Origin: Pseudoalteromonas byunsanensis
Lineage (GTDB): Bacteria; Pseudomonadota; Gammaproteobacteria; Enterobacterales; Alteromonadaceae
DNA length: 64,000 bases
Reading direction: 5' to 3'
NCBI RefSeq assembly: GCF_001854475.1
Contig: NZ_MNAN01000037.1
Coordinates: 1-64,000 of the forward strand
Below, piece after piece: positions 1 through 7,959 of this stretch (position 1 is the first letter of the stretch; each line of letters opens with the position of its first letter). Under the pieces are notes generated by a model. That model saw only the letters and a list, made by a program, of their open reading frames with translations. It searched no databases and was not told where the DNA came from. The position numbers and the translations under genes are program-made.

Positions 1-660
1 CTGCTCACCTCGTTTTACTACATCGGCCTATTATTTGGTTCTAAACTTGGTTACCACTTGATCAAATCTGTTGGTCACATCAGAGCTTTTTCTGCTAGTA
101 CCGCGGTTGTAACGGCCTGTGTCGCAAGCCATGGTATTAGCGACAACATCTACATATGGCTAGTACTACGCTTGGTGGTAGGCTTAGGAATGATGTGTAA
201 TTACATGGTGCTAGAGAGTTGGCTCAATGAACAAGCGGCGCCAGAGCAACGTGGACGTGTGTTTTCATTTTATATGTTAACGTCCTATTTGGGTATGGTT
301 GTAGGTCAGTTTGCACTATCGCAATTCCCACAGTTGGGGTACGCTCCGCTGTTTCTTATCTGCATTGCATTGTCGTTTGGTATTGTGCCAATTTCAATAA
401 CACGTAGGATACACCCGAAACCTCTCAAGCCCCTCCAGGTCAGCTTATGGGGTTACTTTAAAAGAGTGCCTCAATCACTGACCGCTGTATGTTTTGCAGG
501 GATCATTAATGGCAGCTTTTATGGCTTAGCTCCCACCTTTGCAAGTCAAGCTGGTTTGAATGCCAAGGAAATTGCTATGTATATGTCAGTTACTATAGTC
601 GCAGGCCTGCTAGCCAAACTTGCCCGAACAGATAGAAATACGGAGACTTTCAGCTTGTAG
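1..660 (+). pseudogene. MFS transporter, 5' cut by window and probably 3'-truncated
   Basis: The reading frame is open from base 1, so the true start lies outside the window. The visible 219 residues are hydrophobic and resemble the YcaD-like branch of the major facilitator superfamily. The stretch around NYMVLESWLNEQA followed by RGRVFSFYM fits the loop between TM4 and TM5 of that family. A full member has 12 membrane segments and about 380-400 residues. Here the frame ends shortly after about TM7-8 with an unrelated polar tail (AKLARTDRNTETFSL), where the family normally continues with a GRLSDR-type loop and four or five more helices. I found no continuation of the missing half in the other frames of 600-778. 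I therefore read it as a decayed or truncated gene; a sequencing frameshift is less likely because no downstream homology is visible. Confidence 0.6.
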
Positions 661-778
661 CTTCCTCATAATAGACTCGGCTTTATTCGCACACCCCGCT
701 GTACAGATTTTCCTAAAAAGAATACAATCTGCGCATTAAAGCTAACAACAATTAAATTTAATAATTCATAAGGGTAGT

Positions 779-3415
779 ATGAAACAGATACTCAACACTA
801 AGGGACTAGCACTTTCAATACTCACGCTTGCATTAACAGCATGTGGTGGAAATAGTGATAACAAAACATCAGAATCGCAAAATCAAGCCCCTGTCATCAT
901 GGCAGCTGGAGACCTAACAGTTAAGGAAAGGGATACGTTCTCATTTTCTGCACAAGCCTCTGGCAATAATGGCTCAATCAAAAGTTTCGTTTGGGAACAA
1001 ACCGCAGGGACCACCGTTGAGCTATCAAACACCGATACAAATACTATTGAGTTCATTGCACCGGATATTACCGAAGATGAAACTATCACACTTAAGTTAA
1101 GCGCTACCGACAATGATAGCCAAACCACTAGCAAAGAGTTTGTTGTTACAATAAACGCTTACGCTCAGCCTTCAGCGGATGTTTTCCCCGACAAAGCCTT
1201 ATTAGCATGTATGAACATCTCTCGGCTTGATATGGGTACCAAAGCTATTGAATGTAAAGGTGTCCCTATCCGCTCATTAGAAGGCTTACAGACACTCTCA
1301 CAATTGGTGTCGGTTAAGATTGAAAGTACTTATCTTGAAGGACTTGAAATACTTGGATCGCTAACACAATTAGAAGACTTAACACTGCATGATGACTACG
1401 TTGACACTGATTATTCAGCACTAAACAACTTAACCGCTCTAAAGTCGCTATCTATCTATTCCCGAACGTATAACTCAACCATTGATTTATCAAACTTTCA
1501 AAACTTAACGTCTTTAACACTACAATCTATTTATTTTAGCTATGATCTCTTTGACATATCAGAACTTCCAACATCGTTAACCGAGCTTCATTTATCGAGG
1601 TTAGAAGTGTATAACGCCAGAGCCTTATCATCACTATCTCAGTTAGAAAAGTTAAGTTTAGATAATGTTAGTAATATTGATTCTTTGTCTTTTCTATCAC
1701 AAATGCCGAATTTGAAAGAAGCAACATTGGCAAACCTCAATGTTAGTGATATCAGTGCACTTGCATCGACTCCTAACCTAGAAAAGTTAGTTCTTAGAGA
1801 TGCCAATATTGAAGATTTCAGCATCATTGGAGATCTTACCAAGCTTACATCCTTAGCATTGGAGTATAAGTATATTGGCTATAACCGAGCATTCGATATC
1901 AACACTATCAAAACGCTGTCAGAGCTAGCAACGCTGTCCCTTCGTGGCATTGAGTTGGAAAATACCGCAGGCTTAAACTCTTTAAGCAATCTTACGGCAC
2001 TCACGCTAAGCAATAACAACCTAACTACGCTAAGCTTTTTGGCAAGTTTAGAACAACTCATTCACTTAACAGTTGGCAGAAACGCACAAGCTATGGACAT
2101 TTCATGGATTGTATCTTTACCTGAGTTGGCTGAGTTAACGATAGATGATTCAATAGATATTAGCAGTCTAAACGCCCCTGTTAATTCACTCACTAAGCTA
2201 AGCATCCAGCATATAAATACATCTAGCTCTTTGGATATAGCATACCTTAGCCAACTGAATAAACTTGAGGAGTTGGATATTTTTACTAGTGATATCAGCA
2301 ACATCGGCAGCATTTCTGACCTTACAGAACTGCAACACCTGTCAATTCAAGCCCGTATTGATGAGTTACCAAATATCAGTAAATTATCACGACTTACAAC
2401 ACTCACACTGACCAATAATCACTCTGATGATGACAACTCTGATGATGACATTGGTCTATCTGATTTTACGGATTTTGGAGCTAATTCATCGCTCACAAGC
2501 TTGAAACTTAAAGGGTTTTCAAAAAATGAAGATTTAACCGCGCTAGCTCAATTTTCTGCACTAGAAGAGTTGGAGATCTGGGAATCAAAAGCGACAAGCA
2601 TCACACCCATATCACACTTAAAGAAGCTTAAGCGATTGACACTGTCTGATTTTCCAGCTGTTAACCATATGGCTGAGTTGATGAGCCTAGGTAACTTGGA
2701 ATCTCTAGCCATATACTCAGCCCCAAACATGATGTGTGCTGACCTAGAAGCATCACGTACAGCCCTTGCAGAAACCGTATTATTGGAGCTGCCGGATGAA
2801 TGTGTTGAGAGTTTGGTAGATTTTAGCCTTATTACGGATGACAACTTGATAAAATTTATTCGTGAAAATGCTTACTATGATGTACTTGCCCTAGATTCCT
2901 TAACTCTTGAAAACAATAATATCGTGTCACTGACTGGGCTAGAGCAATATAGTAACTTAAAATATCTACGGATGGTGTCATATGATCGCTCAGAGCATGT
3001 AATTAGTCTTTTAAACAGCCTGAATATCAGCCCACCACCAAACCTATCAGAAATTACAATAAGTTCGGGAAGTTTGACCACATTAAGAGACCTTACTCTG
3101 CCTCAGACAGTAAAATCATTTGAATTGATTTACAATGAGACAGTTTTTGATTTGGAAGGCTTCCATGTTCCTTATATTGAGGACCTAAACTTATCATCGA
3201 CTCCACTATCCAATTCACAATTGTTAGCAAACTATACCAATTTAACCTCTTTAGACTTGGATAACACACGCATACCTGATTTAACGCCATTGCATTCACT
3301 AACGCAACTAAGGATGCTGGATATATATTGGTCGAACATTGATTGTGCTCAAGTAGCAGCATTAGAAGCTGCTTTGCCAAACACTCAAATCAGAAAATAT
3401 AGCAATTGTAACTAA
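779..3415 (+). CDS. Large leucine-rich-repeat surface lipoprotein with N-terminal PKD-like domain
   Basis: The 878-residue protein starts with a lipoprotein signal (ALTAC lipobox, Cys about residue 22), followed by a low-complexity linker. Residues about 35-125 form a PKD/Ig-like domain (QAPVIMAAGDLTVKERDTFS, then ending in TINAY). From about residue 165 to the end there are many leucine-rich repeats of roughly 21-24 residues of the bacterial internalin type (LxxLxxLxLxxNxIxxLxxL). A pair of cysteines near residue 650 (MMCADL, DECVE) and a similar pair at the C-terminus (DCAQ, SNCN) may close two LRR blocks. The start is ATG with AAGGG just upstream. It stands alone, with a terminator-like hairpin after the stop. 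LRR lipoproteins of this kind usually bind proteins or glycans at the cell surface; the ligand cannot be told. Confidence 0.8.
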   Translation: MKQILNTKGLALSILTLALTACGGNSDNKTSESQNQAPVIMAAGDLTVKERDTFSFSAQASGNNGSIKSFVWEQTAGTTVELSNTDTNTIEFIAPDITEDETITLKLSATDNDSQTTSKEFVVTINAYAQPSADVFPDKALLACMNISRLDMGTKAIECKGVPIRSLEGLQTLSQLVSVKIESTYLEGLEILGSLTQLEDLTLHDDYVDTDYSALNNLTALKSLSIYSRTYNSTIDLSNFQNLTSLTLQSIYFSYDLFDISELPTSLTELHLSRLEVYNARALSSLSQLEKLSLDNVSNIDSLSFLSQMPNLKEATLANLNVSDISALASTPNLEKLVLRDANIEDFSIIGDLTKLTSLALEYKYIGYNRAFDINTIKTLSELATLSLRGIELENTAGLNSLSNLTALTLSNNNLTTLSFLASLEQLIHLTVGRNAQAMDISWIVSLPELAELTIDDSIDISSLNAPVNSLTKLSIQHINTSSSLDIAYLSQLNKLEELDIFTSDISNIGSISDLTELQHLSIQARIDELPNISKLSRLTTLTLTNNHSDDDNSDDDIGLSDFTDFGANSSLTSLKLKGFSKNEDLTALAQFSALEELEIWESKATSITPISHLKKLKRLTLSDFPAVNHMAELMSLGNLESLAIYSAPNMMCADLEASRTALAETVLLELPDECVESLVDFSLITDDNLIKFIRENAYYDVLALDSLTLENNNIVSLTGLEQYSNLKYLRMVSYDRSEHVISLLNSLNISPPPNLSEITISSGSLTTLRDLTLPQTVKSFELIYNETVFDLEGFHVPYIEDLNLSSTPLSNSQLLANYTNLTSLDLDNTRIPDLTPLHSLTQLRMLDIYWSNIDCAQVAALEAALPNTQIRKYSNCN
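2421..2450 (+). repeat. Perfect 15-bp tandem duplication inside the LRR gene
   Basis: The unit ACTCTGATGATGACA occurs twice in direct succession (2421-2435 and 2436-2450). It is in frame and encodes a duplicated acidic five-residue block (SDDDN then SDDD) in a loop between leucine-rich repeats. The exact identity of the two copies suggests a recent slippage or duplication event. Confidence 0.85.
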
Positions 3416-3425
3416 CTTCTCCTAT

Positions 3426-3458
3426 GGGGCCATCGAGTCGATGCGCCCCTAATTTTCT
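3426..3458 (+). terminator. Probable Rho-independent terminator of the LRR gene
   Basis: A GC-rich hairpin (GGGG then CATCGA, one-base loop region, TCGATG then CCCC, with small internal mismatch) lies 10 bases after the stop codon and is followed by a T-rich stretch (TAATTTTCT). Confidence 0.6.
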
Positions 3459-3680
3459 CTTAAAGATAACTCGCTAGATACATTTTCTCAATTACCTTCT
3501 ATCACCCTAAATTACCAATCAGCAACCTATGCAACATCGCCCTATTTGCTCATTGCTTAGCTCTATACCAATTACCTCAGATAAACCTTCATACAGTTCA
3601 ATCGCGATTGGTTCTTTAAGTATTTTGCTGATTTTTATTTAAATTTAAATGGTTAAGATTATCTTCGATATTTAGCAAAA

Positions 3681-3712
3681 CAATATATTTCGATATTTCT
3701 AGAAATATATTG
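3681..3712. promoter_or_regulatory. Candidate ArsR-family operator, site 1 (upstream of the regulator)
   Basis: Two perfect 11-bp inverted arms, CAATATATTTC (3681-3691) and GAAATATATTG (3702-3712), are separated by 10 bases. A second perfect 16-bp palindrome, ATATTTCTAGAAATAT (3693-3708), overlaps it. The position just before the regulator's start fits autorepression. The same geometry recurs before the permease gene. Confidence 0.75.
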
Positions 3713-3745
3713 TTCTGTCGTTTTTTCTGTCTTACACTGCGTGTT

Positions 3746-4036
3746 ATGAAAATTGAAATGGCTGCCAACCAACTGGCAGAGCTTGGGCATGTAACCCGGC
3801 TCGAAATCTATCGAATTTTAGTACGCGCAGGCCACCATGGCTTGGCGGTGTCTGCTATTCAAGAAAAGTTAGATATACCCGGCTCAACACTTTCTCACCA
3901 TATCTCTCGATTGGTGAAAGTGGGGTTATTGAGCCAAACCCGTGAAGGTCGCGTGCTGCGATGCCAAGCTCAGTATCAAGAGCTTGAGCGTCTTATCGAC
4001 TTCCTGTCTGAGGAATGCTGTAAAGGCTGCGACTAA
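3746..4036 (+). CDS. arsR: ArsR/SmtB-family metalloregulatory repressor
   Basis: This 96-residue winged-helix protein has the ArsR fold: helix-turn-helix around IPGSTLSHHISRLVKVGLL and a beta-wing (LSQTREGRVLRC). The C-terminus ends in a cysteine cluster, EECCKGCD, a plausible thiolate site for arsenite or antimonite. ArsR-family repressors normally leave DNA when such a metalloid binds. A longer TTG-start reading from 3710 would lie inside the operator, so I chose ATG 3746 (MKIEMAANQ). No clear Shine-Dalgarno sequence is visible, so a leaderless or short-leader message is possible. It lies 58 bases before the permease gene, and both genes have a matching palindrome upstream. The inducer is inferred from neighbour and cysteines only. 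Confidence 0.85.
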   Translation: MKIEMAANQLAELGHVTRLEIYRILVRAGHHGLAVSAIQEKLDIPGSTLSHHISRLVKVGLLSQTREGRVLRCQAQYQELERLIDFLSEECCKGCD

Positions 4037-4052
4037 AAAAAAAAATTTACAC

Positions 4053-4078
4053 TATATTTCGAATATTCTAGAAATATA
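4053..4078. promoter_or_regulatory. Candidate ArsR-family operator, site 2 (upstream of the permease)
   Basis: Inverted arms TATATTTC (4053-4060) and GAAATATA (4071-4078) flank a 10-base centre (GAATATTCTA). Arm sequence and 10-base spacing copy the site before the regulator, so one protein probably binds both. The site ends 16 bases before the permease start. Confidence 0.7.
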
Positions 4079-4094
4079 AAACCAAGGAGCATCT

Positions 4095-5054
4095 ATGTTT
4101 ACTTATCAACAATGGCAAAATGCGCTGGAATTTTTTGTTACGACGTTTGCTGAACTCACCTTACTATTTTTAGTGATCAGCTTTATTGTCAGTGTAGTTA
4201 ATTACTATCTCCCCATGGCAAAAGTACGTCAATTATTGTCGGGTAACAGAGGCTATACAGTAGCCATTAGCCTCGGCGCGGTAACACCATTTTGTAGCTG
4301 TTCAACGCTGCCAATGATGGTGGGGCTACTCAAAGCCAGAGCCGCATTTGGCCCCGTCATGGCTTTCCTATTTACCTCCCCTCTGCTTAACCCATTTATC
4401 ATTGCGCTACTTTGGGCCACATTCGGCGTTAGTATTACGCTATTCTACGCATTTTTTGCTGTTGCGATGGCGATACTCTCGGGCATGTTAATGCAGCACT
4501 TTGGCTTTGAGCGCTTTATTCGCGATGAGTTGTTCACTCCAACGCCAAGCAAGTCTTGCGATTCTGCCAATGAATCCAGTTGCCAAACAACGTCATCTGG
4601 TTGTTGTGACACTCCCTCAGCTAAAAAGCCGCAAACAATTGCTCATATTGCAGCCCTATCTAAAGATGCTTTTAAACAGTTAACTATGATGCTGCCATAT
4701 ATGGCAATTGGCGTTGCAGTAGGCGCAGTTTTACACGGTTTTGTACCGAGTGAACTGTTTAGCAAGCTTGCCGATGTGCACCTTTTATTATTGATCCCCC
4801 TGTGTGCACTGATAGGCACTTTTTTATATGTTCGAGCTTCAACCATGATCCCCATTGCTGCATCACTGGTGGCAAAAGGGTTAAGCCTAGGCGCTGTAAT
4901 GTCGCTGACCATTGCAGGAGCTGGCGCAAGCTTGCCTGAAATGATCATGCTCAAAAAGCTGTTTCACTGGCCACTGCTGCTCGCGTTTATCGGATTGGTA
5001 TTTACCACCGCCTGTATAACGGGTGTAAGTATTGAACTATTGAATTTGTCATAA
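4095..5054 (+). CDS. arsP: ArsP/DUF318-type permease (metalloid or metal efflux)
   Basis: The 319-residue membrane protein has two blocks of about four or five helices each. The first carries the family signature TPFCSCSTLPMMVGL followed by FLFTSPLLNP. The second block repeats the fold (FLYVRASTMIPIAASLVAKG). Between them, at about residues 150-180, lies a cytoplasmic cysteine-rich loop (KSCD, SSCQ, SGCCD). ArsP proteins export trivalent organoarsenicals; the closely related SO_0444 branch has been assigned to copper/zinc efflux, so the substrate is not certain. The start has AAGGAG six bases upstream. It lies behind its own copy of the ArsR-type operator and 13 bases before the M14 peptidase gene, so all three genes probably respond to the same signal. 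Confidence 0.8.
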   Translation: MFTYQQWQNALEFFVTTFAELTLLFLVISFIVSVVNYYLPMAKVRQLLSGNRGYTVAISLGAVTPFCSCSTLPMMVGLLKARAAFGPVMAFLFTSPLLNPFIIALLWATFGVSITLFYAFFAVAMAILSGMLMQHFGFERFIRDELFTPTPSKSCDSANESSCQTTSSGCCDTPSAKKPQTIAHIAALSKDAFKQLTMMLPYMAIGVAVGAVLHGFVPSELFSKLADVHLLLLIPLCALIGTFLYVRASTMIPIAASLVAKGLSLGAVMSLTIAGAGASLPEMIMLKKLFHWPLLLAFIGLVFTTACITGVSIELLNLS

Positions 5055-5067
5055 CAGGAGAAACATC

Positions 5068-6228
5068 ATGGTCACCATACATTCCGATTTTGAAAGCGGC
5101 TCGATTGAAGTGATAAACGCCAGCAACGCACAAAATATTGAGCTCAACATCAGCAAAGACAATCAAGCTTGTACCAGGCAATGGTTTTACTTTGCTGTTG
5201 AAAATAGTCTCATAGAGCCACAACAACTAAAGCTGTGTAATGCAGCAAAGGTGAGCTTCCTAAATGCTTGGCAGAATTACCAAGTGTTTGCCTCATATAA
5301 CAATGTTGACTGGTTTCGAGTAGCAACTCAGTATCAAAACGAGCAGCTTATTATTAATAATGATGTCACAGAGCACATAGTTTACTACGCCTATTTTGTG
5401 CCATACCCTTTGGCTAGACAATATCAGCTCAATCATCGTTTGCAGCAAAACCATCACGTAATGACTGAGCAAATAGGCAAGTCAACGTTAGGTGAAAACA
5501 TGACGTTATTGCGGATTGGAGATCACCATGAACAAGCTAAAAAGGTCTGGCTGATTGCCAGACAGCACCCTGGTGAAACCATGGCGCAGTGGATCATTGA
5601 TGGATTGCTCGAACACTACCTTGAAAATACAACAACATTCACCAGACAATTTGCCAACATTGAGTTTTATATTGTTACTAACATGAACCCTGATGGCAGC
5701 AAGCTGGGGAATCATCGTACCAATGCGCAAGGCGTCAACCTCAATCGCCAATGGCAAGACCCAGATCCAGCCAGTTGCCCTGAAGTCGCAGCCGTTAAGC
5801 AAGCAATGGAGTCCTATGGTGTTGATTTATTTATTGATATTCATGGAGATGAACAGCTTGCGTATAACTTCATGATGGTTGAAGGGAGTCATCCCATGGG
5901 GAAAGCGCTTAAACGTTCATTACATCAGCTCAATAGTGATTTTCAAATAAAGTATGACTACAACACGCCAAATGATGAAGTGAATGACTCTGCTATCAGC
6001 TCATGCTGTGGTTGTGCTCCAAAGGCATACTCAACCGCAACACAGTATGTTTACCAAAAATTTGGCGTTGCTGCTATTTTATTGGAAGCGTCATTTAAAC
6101 CACTTGCAGGAAAGGTACAAACCTCTCGCTGGGACCATCATGATTGCCAACGACTAGGCGCCAGTTTACTGCAATCCATAGCTGCTACAAGCAAAATGTG
6201 GGATCATTCGTATACCAACACTGTTTGA
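5068..6228 (+). CDS. M14-family zinc carboxypeptidase, cytosolic carboxypeptidase-like
   Basis: The 386-residue protein has an N-terminal beta-sandwich domain (about 1-120) and an M14 catalytic domain. Zinc ligands are visible as HPGE (His167, Glu170) and DIHGD (His259). The substrate-binding block is NMNPDG followed by GVNLNRQW, and the catalytic Glu is in ILLEASFKPL (Glu340). This arrangement matches the M14_6/CCP-like subfamily, which removes C-terminal residues from peptides or proteins. There is no signal peptide, so it should be cytoplasmic. A CC-G-C motif (SSCCGCAP) near residue 313 is unusual for the family. AGGAG lies eight bases before the ATG, only 13 bases after the permease stop, which implies co-transcription with the ArsR/ArsP unit. 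Confidence 0.85.
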   Translation: MVTIHSDFESGSIEVINASNAQNIELNISKDNQACTRQWFYFAVENSLIEPQQLKLCNAAKVSFLNAWQNYQVFASYNNVDWFRVATQYQNEQLIINNDVTEHIVYYAYFVPYPLARQYQLNHRLQQNHHVMTEQIGKSTLGENMTLLRIGDHHEQAKKVWLIARQHPGETMAQWIIDGLLEHYLENTTTFTRQFANIEFYIVTNMNPDGSKLGNHRTNAQGVNLNRQWQDPDPASCPEVAAVKQAMESYGVDLFIDIHGDEQLAYNFMMVEGSHPMGKALKRSLHQLNSDFQIKYDYNTPNDEVNDSAISSCCGCAPKAYSTATQYVYQKFGVAAILLEASFKPLAGKVQTSRWDHHDCQRLGASLLQSIAATSKMWDHSYTNTV

Positions 6229-6267
6229 GATGCTTAACTAGATAAAGTGAATAGTTGGCTAGTAAAT

Positions 6268-6296
6268 CAGGCACCTTAAAAATAATAAGGTGCCTG
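6268..6296. terminator. Hairpin between convergent genes, probable bidirectional terminator
   Basis: A perfect 11-bp stem, CAGGCACCTTA (6268-6278) and TAAGGTGCCTG (6286-6296), with a 7-base A/T loop. It sits between the peptidase stop (6228) and the end of the converging amine oxidase gene (6312). It has no long T-tract on either side. Confidence 0.55.
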
Positions 6297-6311
6297 CGAC
6301 ATACGCACTGA

Positions 6312-7778
6312 TTACAATTTCAGTTCGCTGATTTGTTTTGCAACTCTTACCCCACTTCTAACAGCTCCTTCCATGTAGCCTAGATATAAAGTGTCGGTAT
6401 GCTCTCCTGCAAAATAGATTCGTCCTACAGGTTGTTTGAATAGATCCCAGTAAGCGCTCATTTGGCCTGGCCCATAGGCTAAAAACCCGCCTTTTGTCCA
6501 TTGTTCATTTAGCCAACTTTGAGATTTCGCTTCAACAAAATACTGTGAAGACCCCGGATACATCAGCTCAATTTCAGCTAATCTGGTGTCGATGACCTGT
6601 TGATCGCTCCAATGTTGCTGCATCTTACTAAAATCACCGGATGTATAAGCTATCAAGATGCCACCCTCGCCTCCTTGGCGCTCAGTGGTCTCCCAAGTCC
6701 AACCCGTTGGTAGGCTTGCCACTACGGTATCACCGCCCAAGTTATGCTCTAGCCAAAAGCGCTTGCTGTAACGCAATAGCACTTTAGAGTGTGTACCATA
6801 ATTGATATTTTTAGCGGCTTGCGTCAACTCATCTGGCAATGCAGGAGTAAAGGTGATCTTGTTTAACACTTTCAAAGGAACTGTCACGACTATCACATCC
6901 GATGTATAAGTATCATCCGATACTGTTGTGACAGTGATTTTATTGTCTACTTGTTGAATGTTTGTCACTGCTTGATTTAGTAGAATATCGCCCGAGATAT
7001 TTTTGGCAAACGCCGAGGTCATAGCCTGACCACCTTTTAAAAAACGAAATGACTCAACATCGTCATCTGACACATTTTCATATACCTTTGCATACTGGGC
7101 TAAATGCAGCAAAGATAAGTCTTTTGGCTCATCAAACTCCCCCCTGACAAACTGTTCAGCGAGCTGCTTAGCACTAGGGTGTAGTTGCAATTCATCTATC
7201 CAGCTTTGCACATTCCGCTTATCTAATTCGACAGCCGCTTCTAATATGAGTGGCTTTTCAGGGTCGGGCACTATATCCGCTAACAGGCTAAGTTCATCAT
7301 AAAAGCGATAATAATCAGTGACTACAGGTGCACTGTAAGACTCATCAAACTCATCGTAACTCACTAAGTTGTCATCAATGTAATATGCGCCGCTTTGGAT
7401 ACTCCCTTCATAGCCGGTATTAGCCAGCTCTACATCAAATAAGTGGGCATAGCGATGAAGTTCTTTGTGAACGGTCTCACCATCTATAAATTCACCACCG
7501 ATTTCACCGCTTTGCTGACCCATCTCAACTGTTGCGACTCGACCACCAATGCGGTCTCGAGCTTCCAATACTGTCACGTCAAAACCTAACTGCTCAAGCT
7601 CATAAGCAGCACTTAGCCCAGACAGCCCAGCGCCAACAACAACAGCTGTTTTTTCCGTACTAGATTTTTGTGAGTCAATAGGTAAACCGATTTCATCATG
7701 GTCACCACATGCACTGAGAAACAGTAACAATATATATGTGAAGGTACTTCGGAAAAAGTCCATTTTCCAAATGTTCAT
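6312..7778 (-). CDS. Flavin-containing amine oxidase, predicted lipoprotein
   Basis: The 488-residue protein has a lipoprotein-type signal (ILLLFLSAC, lipobox LSAC) with no twin-arginine motif. After it comes a classical FAD-binding motif, VVVGAGLSGLSAAYEL, with the ARDRIGGRV continuation. The C-terminal FAD motif is RIYFAGEHTDTLYLGYMEGA. These are hallmarks of the monoamine oxidase/L-amino-acid oxidase family, which oxidises amines with O2 to give an aldehyde or keto acid, ammonia and H2O2. Start: an upstream in-frame ATG exists at 7817, but ATG 7778 has GAGG eight bases ahead and makes a proper signal peptide, so I chose it. It is monocistronic. The substrate cannot be told from sequence. 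Marine Pseudoalteromonas are known for exported H2O2-producing amino-acid oxidases, but this is not the LodA type. Confidence 0.8.
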   Translation of the reverse strand: MNIWKMDFFRSTFTYILLLFLSACGDHDEIGLPIDSQKSSTEKTAVVVGAGLSGLSAAYELEQLGFDVTVLEARDRIGGRVATVEMGQQSGEIGGEFIDGETVHKELHRYAHLFDVELANTGYEGSIQSGAYYIDDNLVSYDEFDESYSAPVVTDYYRFYDELSLLADIVPDPEKPLILEAAVELDKRNVQSWIDELQLHPSAKQLAEQFVRGEFDEPKDLSLLHLAQYAKVYENVSDDDVESFRFLKGGQAMTSAFAKNISGDILLNQAVTNIQQVDNKITVTTVSDDTYTSDVIVVTVPLKVLNKITFTPALPDELTQAAKNINYGTHSKVLLRYSKRFWLEHNLGGDTVVASLPTGWTWETTERQGGEGGILIAYTSGDFSKMQQHWSDQQVIDTRLAEIELMYPGSSQYFVEAKSQSWLNEQWTKGGFLAYGPGQMSAYWDLFKQPVGRIYFAGEHTDTLYLGYMEGAVRSGVRVAKQISELKL

Positions 7779-7959
7779 TTTAAAATCCTCATTATTAAAT
7801 ATAGATAAACACCGCAAAAAAAGCGGTGATGAATTATATTTATAACAACGGAAAACGCAAACCTATATTTATAAAATATAATTAATTAAACAATAAACCA
7901 AAAATTAATGATTTATTTAAATTAACTGTAAATATCATCTAATTAAAAAATTATAAGTT

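Noticed and set aside
3710..3745. Upstream TTG start for the ArsR-family regulator
   Set aside because: It lies inside the operator palindrome and adds a cysteine- and phenylalanine-rich tail not typical of the family; ATG 3746 fits better.
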